From the NCBI GenBank assembly GCA_024638815.1, contig JAHEJM010000004.1, positions 1-64,000 of the forward strand: DNA of 64,000 nt, read 5' to 3'. Numbering within the stretch: position 1 is the stretch's first letter; every line of letters begins with the position of its first letter. This document shows, piece after piece, positions 39,101 through 47,284 of the stretch. The translations under genes were made by a program, and so were the position numbers. The notes beneath the pieces were generated by a model. It searched no databases. It was not told the DNA's origin and saw only the letters and a list, made by a program, of their open reading frames with translations. This DNA is from Acidimicrobiales bacterium. GTDB lineage: Bacteria; Actinomycetota; Acidimicrobiia; Acidimicrobiales; SZUA-35.

Positions 39101-39677
39101 CCGGATCCCCGAGAGTCGGGCCGCCCATCCCACCACCGGGGGACAACGAGCCGAATCGGCACCCCGACCGGGCCTCGACCCTTATCTGGGGCCCGACCCC
39201 CACCTGGGGATCGACAAGACGCCGACCGCCAGGGTCAACGCCGGCACCGCCTCGGCCGTGGCCCGAGCCGACACGCCGGTGCTTGAGGAGCCGAATGAAC
39301 CCGAGTCTCCGGGCAAGCCTCACCTCCGGGTGGTCCAGGATCCCGATCCCGAACTCTACGAGCCGGAGCCCGAACCGTTCGACTTCGACGCCGAGGCCGA
39401 CATCGAGGGCCACTTCGAGGCCGAGACCGACGACCACCATGACGCCGACGCAAACGTCGAGGACCGCGTCGAGCGCAATGTCGATGAGCACCATGCAGGC
39501 GAGGTGTTCGACCCCGACGACGAGTTCGACGACGATGGCCGAACCTTGGTGGCCGCCGATGACTGGTCCGACGAGTTTGATGCCGACGATGACCTCGACG
39601 ACGAGTTCGACGGCGACTTCGACTCGGCCCTGGCTCCGCCGCCCGGCTACCCGCGGGCAGATCGGCGTGAACCGTAG
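36102..39677 (+). CDS. ftsK: FtsK/SpoIIIE DNA translocase with long acidic C-terminal tail
   Basis: N-terminal TMs; [68 protein letters not shown]; gamma-like [33 protein letters not shown], then about 370 aa tail. Confidence 0.94.
   Translation: [1191 protein letters not shown]
38796..38840 (+). repeat. 15-bp in-frame tandem repeat x3 in ftsK tail
   Basis: GTGGTCGATGACGC(A/T/C) x3, encoding VVDDA. Confidence 0.85.
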
Positions 39678-39696
39678 CGACCTGTAGCCTCCATAG

Positions 39697-40689
39697 GTGG
39701 ACTCTCTGATCCATCCGTCGCTTGTGGTGGCCTTGATCGAGGTCGGTATCGGCCTCTGGTTGTTGACTCGAGCCGCCGACGAGTTCGTTGAGGGAGCGGC
39801 CAACGTGGCCAGCCACCTCCGTATCTCGCCGGTGGTCATCGGTGCCGTGATCGTCGGATTCGGAACCAGCGCCCCGGAGCTACTGGTGTCCGGGCTGGCC
39901 GCCTTCAACGACGACCTGGCCCTCGGTGTCGGCAACGTGGTCGGCTCGAACGTCGCCAACCTGACGTTGGTTCTCGGCGCCGCCGCCCTGATCGTGGCCC
40001 TCGGTGTCACTCCCGGAATCCTGGCCCGGGAGGCGCCACTGTCGCTGATGGCCGTGCTGCTCTTCGCCTACTTCACCACCGGTGGGCTGGCTCGATGGGA
40101 GGGCATCATCCTGTTGGTGGCCCTGGTCGTCGTGCTGACCTGGGTGATCTCGGCCGGTCGGGTCGACGTGGCCCAGGATCATTCCCTGGACGATGACATG
40201 GACAACGGCTCGTTGGGCCGCCAGTTCACCCGTACCTTCGTCGGCCTCGTCGGTACCGTGGGCGGGGCCCAGTTGCTGGTGTGGGGGGCCTCGGCCATTG
40301 CCGACAGATTCGGGGTGTCGGGAGGCTTCGTGGGTTTCACCCTGGTCGCGGTGGGCACGTCACTGCCCGAGCTGGTGACTGCGGTGGCGGCCGCCCGCAA
40401 GGGCGAGACCCAGCTGATTCTGGGCAATCTGCTCGGCAGCAACATCTTCAACAGCCTGGCCGTCGGCGGCGTCATCTCACTCGTCGGCCCCGGTCTGATC
40501 GACGACGAGGCGCTGGCCACCGTCGGGGTGATCACCATGGTGGTGGTGGCCTTCACCGCCTGGGTCTTCCTGGTCACTCGAAGGCGGGTTCATCGTTTGG
40601 AGGCCGTGGTCCTTCTCGGGGCGTGGTTGGTTTCGGTGGCCCTCATGGCCGACGACGCCCCCCAAAATGCCCTTGCCTTGTTACCGTAG
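39697..40689 (+). CDS. Calcium/sodium antiporter (CaCA, YrbG-like)
   Basis: Two inverted repeats with VGFGTSAPELLVSGLAA...GNVVGSNVANL and VAVGTSLPELVTAVAAARKGETQLILGNLLGSNIFN. Confidence 0.92.
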   Translation: MDSLIHPSLVVALIEVGIGLWLLTRAADEFVEGAANVASHLRISPVVIGAVIVGFGTSAPELLVSGLAAFNDDLALGVGNVVGSNVANLTLVLGAAALIVALGVTPGILAREAPLSLMAVLLFAYFTTGGLARWEGIILLVALVVVLTWVISAGRVDVAQDHSLDDDMDNGSLGRQFTRTFVGLVGTVGGAQLLVWGASAIADRFGVSGGFVGFTLVAVGTSLPELVTAVAAARKGETQLILGNLLGSNIFNSLAVGGVISLVGPGLIDDEALATVGVITMVVVAFTAWVFLVTRRRVHRLEAVVLLGAWLVSVALMADDAPQNALALLP

Positions 40690-40779
40690 AGGCGCAGGCC
40701 AGGTCGACGCCCGGAGGTGTTCCGGGTCCTGGTAGCGGCCATGTCGGCCACGGTTGCCCAGTCACCGGAGTAGCACCTC

Positions 40780-41718
40780 TTGACCATTCGATTTCCGGCA
40801 TCGCCCCTGGAGACGACCCTCGTAGCCTCGAATCTGCTGTTCCCCGAGGGTCCGATCTGGCTTTCCGACGGGTCGATCGTGCTGGTCGAGATCGCCAGGG
40901 GCACCCTGACCAGGGTGTCCTCCGACGGTGACGTCGATGTCGTGGCCGAACTCAAAGGGGGACCGAACGGCGCCGCCGTCGGCCCCGACGGCAAGATCTA
41001 CGTCTGCAACAACGGTGGCTTTGTCTGGAGCGAGGTCAACGGGCTGATGGTGCCCGGCGACCAGCCCGACACCTACACCGGGGGCAGGGTCCAGCGGGTC
41101 GATCTGTTGACCGGTGAGGTCGAGACTCTCTACGACGAGATCAACGGCATCATGTTGCGGGGTCCCAACGATCTCGTCTTCGATTCCTCCGGTGGGTTCT
41201 GGTTCACCGACCATGGCAAGTCCCGGCCCCGGCAGCGGGACCGGGGCGGCCTGTACTACGCCAAGTCCGACGGTTCCGGTATCAGCGAGGTCGTGTTCCC
41301 CCTCGATGCTCCCAACGGGGTCGGGCTGTCCCCCGATGAGGACATGCTCTATGTGGCCGAGACCAATCAGGGCAGGCTCTATCGATGGCCGTTGTCGGGC
41401 CCGGGTGAGATCGCCGGCTATTTCGGATCCGAGCACCGGGGCGAGATCCTGGCCGATCCCGAGGGCGGCCCCATGTTCGATTCGCTCGCCGTCGACTCGC
41501 TTGGCAATATCTGCGTGGCCACCATACGTCGAGGTGGCATCACGGTGGTGACCCCCGATGGATCCCACCGGTTCCTGGCCCTGGACGACCCCATCACCAC
41601 CAACATCTGCTTCGGCGGACCGGACCTGGGCACCGCCTACATCACCCTGTCCGGCTCCGGTCGACTCGTCTCGTGTCCATGGGAGTTCCCCGGTCTTCCC
41701 TTGGCCTTCAATCTCTGA
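40780..41718 (+). CDS. SMP-30/gluconolactonase/LRE family protein
   Basis: LLFPEGPIWLSDGSIVLVEI; GPNDLVFDSSGGFWFTDHGKS; APNGVGLSPDEDMLYVAETNQGRLYRW; TTG start. Confidence 0.87.
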   Translation: MTIRFPASPLETTLVASNLLFPEGPIWLSDGSIVLVEIARGTLTRVSSDGDVDVVAELKGGPNGAAVGPDGKIYVCNNGGFVWSEVNGLMVPGDQPDTYTGGRVQRVDLLTGEVETLYDEINGIMLRGPNDLVFDSSGGFWFTDHGKSRPRQRDRGGLYYAKSDGSGISEVVFPLDAPNGVGLSPDEDMLYVAETNQGRLYRWPLSGPGEIAGYFGSEHRGEILADPEGGPMFDSLAVDSLGNICVATIRRGGITVVTPDGSHRFLALDDPITTNICFGGPDLGTAYITLSGSGRLVSCPWEFPGLPLAFNL

Positions 41719-41725
41719 TGCGGCC

Positions 41726-43018
41726 GTGAGCACCTACTGGATTCAGACCCTGGGCTGTCCCAAGAACCAGGTCGACTCCGACAAGCTTGTCGGCGTCATG
41801 GCGGCCGACGGCCTGCAGCCGGCCCGGCAAGTGGAGGATGCCGACGTCGTGGTCATCAACACCTGCGCGTTCATCGAGGAGGCCCGTCAGGAGTCGATCG
41901 AGGCCATTCTGGAGGCCGAGCAGGCTCGGCGTCCGGGGGCGGAGCTGGTGGTCACAGGTTGCCTGGCCGAGCGATACGGCGACGAACTCGCCGCCTCGTT
42001 ACCTGAAGTCGATCGGGTGGCCCCCTTCGGCGTGCCGGTCACCCTCGGCCCCACCGGCGAAGGCCAACCCAGTTCCCGGTTCGATCTGCTGGAACTGCCC
42101 CGGCCCCGGGCCTCGTCGCCCTGGGCCTATGTCAAGATCGCCGAAGGCTGTGATCGAAACTGCGGCTTCTGTGCCATTCCCAGTTTCCGGGGCAAGCAAC
42201 GGTCGAGGTCGCCGGAGTCGATCCTGGCCGAGGTCGAGGCCCTGGAGGTGTCCGAGGTGGTGCTGGTGGCCCAGGATCTGGCCTCCTACGGGCGGGACCA
42301 GGGGCGGGGCGAGCGCCGGATCGTCCCTCTGATACGGGAGGTGGCGGATCGAGTGGCATGGGTGAGGCTGTTGTACCTCTACCCTTCGGACCTGACCGAC
42401 GACCTGGTCGACACCATTCTCGCCACCGGCGTCGACTATTTCGATCTCTCCCTCCAGCACGTGTCGCCGCCGCTGATGCGGCGGATGCGTCGGTGGGGCG
42501 ATGGCGACCGCTTTCTGCGCCGAATAGCCGACATCCGAGCCCGGGACGCCGATGCCACCTTCCGCTCGAACTTCATCGTCGGCTACCCGGGCGAACGCGA
42601 GGACGACCACGATGCCCTGCTACGTTTCGTCGAGGAGGCCCGCCTCGACTGGTGCGGGTTCTTCGCCTACTCCGAGGAAGCCGGGACCTTCGGCGCCACC
42701 CTCGACGGCACCGTGGCTCCCGGCCTGATCTCGGAGCGGTTGGCCGAGTTGCGGGAGCTCCAGGATCGGATCACCGCCGAGAAGCGGGCGGCCCTGATCG
42801 GACGGGACATGACGGTGCTGGTCGAGGAGCCGGGCCGGGCCCGTTCGGCCGGTGAGGCGCCGGAGATCGACGGGGTCATCACCGTGGACGAGAGCCTCGA
42901 TGTCGGCTCGTTCCCCACCGTTCGCATCATCGAGGCCGAAGGCCCCGACCTGGTTGGGGAGTGGCCGGTGGTCGACCACGCCGATCGAGCTTCGACCCGT
43001 TCCGAGGAGGTGTCGTGA
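41726..43018 (+). CDS. rimO: Ribosomal protein S12 methylthiotransferase RimO
   Basis: YWIQTLGCPKNQVDSDKLVGVM; INTCAFIEEARQESIEAIL; KIAEGCDRNCGFCAIPSFRGKQRSR (radical SAM CxxxCxxC). Confidence 0.92.
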   Translation: MSTYWIQTLGCPKNQVDSDKLVGVMAADGLQPARQVEDADVVVINTCAFIEEARQESIEAILEAEQARRPGAELVVTGCLAERYGDELAASLPEVDRVAPFGVPVTLGPTGEGQPSSRFDLLELPRPRASSPWAYVKIAEGCDRNCGFCAIPSFRGKQRSRSPESILAEVEALEVSEVVLVAQDLASYGRDQGRGERRIVPLIREVADRVAWVRLLYLYPSDLTDDLVDTILATGVDYFDLSLQHVSPPLMRRMRRWGDGDRFLRRIADIRARDADATFRSNFIVGYPGEREDDHDALLRFVEEARLDWCGFFAYSEEAGTFGATLDGTVAPGLISERLAELRELQDRITAEKRAALIGRDMTVLVEEPGRARSAGEAPEIDGVITVDESLDVGSFPTVRIIEAEGPDLVGEWPVVDHADRASTRSEEVS

Positions 43019-43602
43019 CCGAGGTCGGGTCGTCAAGTCCGTCGATGAGCTTCATCGGCACGTCCCGCTGGGCCCTGGCCGCAAACGCCATCACCATCAT
43101 CCGCACCGTTCTCGCCCCGGTGCTGGCGGCCATGGTCGCCTATCGAAATCCGTGGTGGGTCAGCTTCTGGTTCGGATGGTTCCTGGGAGTCACCGATATC
43201 CTCGATGGCCACCTGGCCCGGCGGTCGGACCCGACCCGGGTCGGCGCCTTTCTCGATCCACTGGCCGACAAGGCGGTGGTGCTCCTGGTGGGCTATGTGA
43301 TGGTCGCCATCGGCCGCTTCCACTGGCTGCCCATCACCCTCATCGCCCTGCGAGAGCTGGCCATCACCGTCTATCGCAGCTACTGGGGTCGACGTGGCTT
43401 GGCGGTTCCGGCCCGCCGATCGGCCAAGTACAAGACGTTGTTCCAGGGCCTCGCCCTGGCCGCCGCCATGTGCCCGGCCTTTGATGGTCAATTGTGGGTC
43501 GCCGATGTTCTATTGTGGTTTGCCGTTGCCTTCACCCTGGTCAGTGGTCTCCAGTACGCCTTGGACGGTCACGGTGTGCTGCGGAAGGGCGGGCAGCGGT
43601 GA
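43015..43602 (+). CDS. pgsA: CDP-diacylglycerol-glycerol-3-phosphate 3-phosphatidyltransferase
   Basis: CDP-alcohol phosphatidyltransferase motif DILDGHLARRSDPTRVGAFLDPLADK. Confidence 0.9.
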   Translation: MTEVGSSSPSMSFIGTSRWALAANAITIIRTVLAPVLAAMVAYRNPWWVSFWFGWFLGVTDILDGHLARRSDPTRVGAFLDPLADKAVVLLVGYVMVAIGRFHWLPITLIALRELAITVYRSYWGRRGLAVPARRSAKYKTLFQGLALAAAMCPAFDGQLWVADVLLWFAVAFTLVSGLQYALDGHGVLRKGGQR

Positions 43603-43648
43603 TCAGCACCAGCGGCGACGCGTGGAAGAGTCGACCGGGAGCACGCCA

Positions 43649-45835
43649 GTGAGCCACCAACCGAACGATGGGCGAACCGGCGGGGACCGTTCGGCCGATC
43701 CGGTGATGCCGCGAGCGGTCCGTCGGGTTGCCGGCGTCATCGCCGCCCTGGCCCTGTTCCTGGTCGCCTGTACGGGTAACGACGGCTCGTTGACCTCGAG
43801 ATCCGACCGGAACGGTGCCGATTCCGATCAGGCCGACGGCGGGGGTGAGACCGGCACCAACGCCGATTCCGCCGCCGACGGCGACGAGGCCGGTGGGTCC
43901 CGCTCCAGCGGGGGGAGCGCGGATGTCGAGGTTCCCGACCCGTCCCGGATCATCGACTACGAACCCGAGTTCATCGCCGGCGGGTGCCGACACCCGGTCC
44001 CCACCGGGTACGAGGTGGACTGCGGGACCGTGGTCGTACCCGAGGACTGGCAGACCGGTGATGGAACCGTGGTGCTGTCGGTCGCCGTGTTCGCCTCCAC
44101 GGCCGACGAGCCCGCCGCCGACCCCGTGGTCTATCTCGAGGGAGGACCGGGGGGCCACGCCCTGGAAACGCTGATGTTCGGCGCCACCGAACTCTACGAT
44201 CCGCTGCTGGAGCGGGGAGACGTCGTCGTGTTCGACCAGCGGGGGGCCGGTCTGTCCGATCCCGAGCTGGCATGCGACGAGGTGACCGGGGTGGTTCGGG
44301 AACTGGAGGACATTCCCATCATCGAGGATGCCGAGGCCAAGACGCGCTACCTCGATGCCCTGGCCGCCTGCCGGGACCGGCTCGAGGGCGAGGGAATCGA
44401 TCTCCGTGACTACAACTCGTTCAACAACGCCCATGACGTCGATGCCATTCGTCGGGCCCTCGGCTACGAGCAGTGGAACCTGCTCGGGATCTCCTATGGA
44501 ACCCGGTTGGGGTTGGAGGTCATGCGTCAGCACCCCGAGGGTGTACGTAGCGTAGTGCTCGACTCGGTGTATCCGCCCCAGGTCGATTCGGCGGCCGAGA
44601 ACCCCCAGACCTTCATCGACTCCTACCGGCGGGTGGTGGCGGCCTGCGCCGCCGAGCCCGAATGCGCAGCCGAGGGTGAACTGGCTCAGCGGTTCGAGGA
44701 GCTTGTGTCCAGGTTCCAGGTGGAACCGGTCCAGGTCACGGTGCAGGACTTCGTCAACGGGACCGACGACGAGGTCTATCTCACCGGTGACGCCCTGATC
44801 GGGGTCATCACCCAGTCGCTGTACTCGCCGGTCTGGTTCGGCGACCTGCCCGAGCTGGCCACCGATCTGGAGAACGGCCGGACAGCAGTGGTGGAACAGT
44901 ACCTGAGCCAGCAGCGAAGCACCGAGCAGTTCTTCAGCGACGGCATGTTCTATGCCATCACCTGCCACGAGGAGATCAGCTACTCCGATCCGAATGAGGT
45001 GATCGACCCTCCCGATCCGTTCGGCCTGCGCGACAAGTTCGACCTGGCCTCCAACGCCGGTAGCAACGCCTTCCCCACCTGCGAGGCCTTCGCCAATGGT
45101 CGAGCCGCCCCAGTGGCCAACGAGCCGGTGGTCAGCGACATCCCGACCCTGCTGCTGGCCGGCGAGTTCGATCCCGTCACTCCGGTGTCCTGGGCCGAGG
45201 AGGCGGCCGAGGATCTGGCCAACAGCTTCCTCGTGGTGTCGCCGTCGGCCTCGCACGGGGTGACCGGCAGTGCATGCGTCACCGGCATCGTGGCCGACTT
45301 CCTCGACGATCCGTCGACCCGGCCCGCCACCGACTGCCTGGCCGACGAGTCCATCGAGTTCGTGGCCCAGGCTCCGGTCGAGGTCGAGATGGAGGAGGCG
45401 ACCTACTCCCAGCCCCAGGCCGGGGTGGAGGTGACGACGGTCCGCCCCGAATCGTGGCTGGTGGGGTCACTCGGCGGTGACCAGTATCGGCAGGGATCGT
45501 TCCTCGATCCCACCCAGCTTTTGCAGATCGCCGGCGATCAGGCCATGGGATTCGCCCTGTCGGTCTATGTCAACGAAGCCAACGATCTATCGCTCTCGGC
45601 CACCGAACCGTTCGTCGGCAGCGACTCGATCGGATCGATTCGAGCGGCCGATCTACCCGGCGACTGGAGCCGCCGCTCGGCCAACACCCTCGATCTGGTG
45701 GTGGAGTGGCTGGAAACCGAACGGGATGGAGTCAAGCTGTACGTCATCCTCATCGCTCCCGCCGACGAAGCCCGGGAGCTCATCGAGCAGGTGATGAAGC
45801 CCGCCGTTCAGGCCATCGAGGTGGAGGGCCCGTGA
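43649..45835 (+). CDS. Alpha/beta hydrolase, TAP-like peptidase family, predicted lipoprotein
   Basis: Lipobox LFLVAC; YLEGGPGGHA; DQRGAGLSDPELACDE; nucleophile elbow GISYGTRLG; C-terminal LLLAGEFDPVTPVSWAEE. Confidence 0.82.
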   Translation: MSHQPNDGRTGGDRSADPVMPRAVRRVAGVIAALALFLVACTGNDGSLTSRSDRNGADSDQADGGGETGTNADSAADGDEAGGSRSSGGSADVEVPDPSRIIDYEPEFIAGGCRHPVPTGYEVDCGTVVVPEDWQTGDGTVVLSVAVFASTADEPAADPVVYLEGGPGGHALETLMFGATELYDPLLERGDVVVFDQRGAGLSDPELACDEVTGVVRELEDIPIIEDAEAKTRYLDALAACRDRLEGEGIDLRDYNSFNNAHDVDAIRRALGYEQWNLLGISYGTRLGLEVMRQHPEGVRSVVLDSVYPPQVDSAAENPQTFIDSYRRVVAACAAEPECAAEGELAQRFEELVSRFQVEPVQVTVQDFVNGTDDEVYLTGDALIGVITQSLYSPVWFGDLPELATDLENGRTAVVEQYLSQQRSTEQFFSDGMFYAITCHEEISYSDPNEVIDPPDPFGLRDKFDLASNAGSNAFPTCEAFANGRAAPVANEPVVSDIPTLLLAGEFDPVTPVSWAEEAAEDLANSFLVVSPSASHGVTGSACVTGIVADFLDDPSTRPATDCLADESIEFVAQAPVEVEMEEATYSQPQAGVEVTTVRPESWLVGSLGGDQYRQGSFLDPTQLLQIAGDQAMGFALSVYVNEANDLSLSATEPFVGSDSIGSIRAADLPGDWSRRSANTLDLVVEWLETERDGVKLYVILIAPADEARELIEQVMKPAVQAIEVEGP

Positions 45836-47154
45836 CCGACGAGACGGTAGTGGGCGAACCGGCCGCCATCGGGTCCGACGAGCCGGAGGGCCACACTCCG
45901 TCGGTGGAGGTGGTTGCCATCGGCACCGAGTTGTTGTTGGGTCAGATCGTCGACACCAATTCGTCGTGGATCGGCGAGCAACTGGCCGCCGCCGGGCTCA
46001 ACTCCCACTTCCAGACCAAGGTCGGCGACAATCCCACCCGCATCCGTTCGGTGCTGGAGCTGGCCCTCGATCGCAGCGACGCCGTGATCTGCTGTGGTGG
46101 TCTCGGCCCGACCCAGGACGACGTGACCCGGGAGGTCATGGCCGAGGTCATGGGGGTCGAGCTGGAACTGGACGAGGCGGTGGCCGGCCGCATCCGTCAC
46201 ATGTTCGCCAGCAGGGGTCGGACCATGCCCGACAACAACCTGCGCCAGGCCATGGTGCCGGTCGGGGCGTCGGTGATCGCTCAGCAACCGGGCACGGCCC
46301 CGGGGTTGATCTGCCCACTTGGGACCGAGGCCGGCTCCAAGGTGATCTACGCCGTGCCCGGTGTGCCCTACGAGATGAAGGAGATGGTGACCGGAACCAT
46401 CATCCCCGATCTGGTGGCCCGCTCCGGTCGACCGGCCGTCATCCGGTCCCGGTTGCTGCGGACCTGGGGAATGTCGGAGTCCGGCCTGTCCGAGATGCTG
46501 GGGCCTCGAATCGAGGAGCTGGACGAAATCGGCAACCCCACGCTGGCCTTCCTGGCCAGCGGGGTCGAAGGGCTGAAGGTCCGGATCACGGCCCGCGCCC
46601 ACGACGAGACGGCGGCCCGGGCCGTGCTCGACACCGAGGAACACCTGCTCCGCAGCCTCATGGGTGACATCGTGTTCGCCACCGACGGCGACAACATGGA
46701 GACCGTGGTGGTGGCCTCCCTGGCACGCCGGGGCCTCACCATCGCCGTGGCCGAGTCGGTCACCGGCGGCTATGTGGCCGGTCGGCTGTGCGCCGTGGCC
46801 GGAGCCAGCGAGGTGTTCCGGGGTGGGGTGGTGGCTTACCATCGTGACATCAAGCGGGACCTGTTGGGGGTGCAGGAGGGGCCGGTGGTGACCGAGGCGG
46901 CGGCCACGGCCATGGCCCAAGGGGCCCGGACCATACTGGGGGCCGACATCGGTATCGCCACCACCGGAGTCGCCGGGCCGGACGAGGCCGAGGGGCGACC
47001 GGTGGGCACGGTGTGCGCCGCCATCGCCGGTCTCGATGCCGCCGGGATCTCCCGGGATGTGGCCGTCACCATGCAGCTCCCCGGCGACCGGGAACGCATC
47101 CGCCAGTTCGCCACCATCTCCCTGCTCGATCTGCTCCGCAAACGCCTGCGCTAG
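45832..47154 (+). CDS. cinA: CinA family competence/damage-inducible protein
   Basis: VEVVAIGTELLLGQIVDTNSSWIGEQLA; GGLGPTQDDVTREV; C-terminal AESVTGGYVAGRLCAVAGASEVFRGGVVAY. Confidence 0.93.
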   Translation: MTDETVVGEPAAIGSDEPEGHTPSVEVVAIGTELLLGQIVDTNSSWIGEQLAAAGLNSHFQTKVGDNPTRIRSVLELALDRSDAVICCGGLGPTQDDVTREVMAEVMGVELELDEAVAGRIRHMFASRGRTMPDNNLRQAMVPVGASVIAQQPGTAPGLICPLGTEAGSKVIYAVPGVPYEMKEMVTGTIIPDLVARSGRPAVIRSRLLRTWGMSESGLSEMLGPRIEELDEIGNPTLAFLASGVEGLKVRITARAHDETAARAVLDTEEHLLRSLMGDIVFATDGDNMETVVVASLARRGLTIAVAESVTGGYVAGRLCAVAGASEVFRGGVVAYHRDIKRDLLGVQEGPVVTEAAATAMAQGARTILGADIGIATTGVAGPDEAEGRPVGTVCAAIAGLDAAGISRDVAVTMQLPGDRERIRQFATISLLDLLRKRLR

Positions 47155-47222
47155 GTCGGCGGCCCAACCCCGCTGCGCCCCCTCTACCCGGAACTTTGAG
47201 CCGCCCACGACCCCCTTGCGTG

Positions 47223-47274
47223 GAACTTTGAGCTGTCTACGACCCAGCAACGGGTCGTCCGGCGTTCAAAGTTC
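47223..47274. terminator. Long hairpin between convergent cinA and phr
   Basis: GAACTTTGA (47223-47231)/TCAAAGTTC (47266-47274) and ACGACCC (47239-47245)/GGGTCGT (47252-47258); extra GAACTTTGAG copy at 47191-47200. Confidence 0.6.
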
Positions 47275-47284
47275 GGCGGGTGGG

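Noticed and set aside
37461-40010. 849-aa minus-strand ORF opposite ftsK
   Set aside because: High-GC shadow ORF; no recognisable domains, and the + strand encodes clear FtsK.
43541-45256. 571-aa minus-strand ORF opposite the TAP-like hydrolase
   Set aside because: Antisense to a well-supported CDS; low-information His/Gly/Asp composition typical of shadow ORFs.
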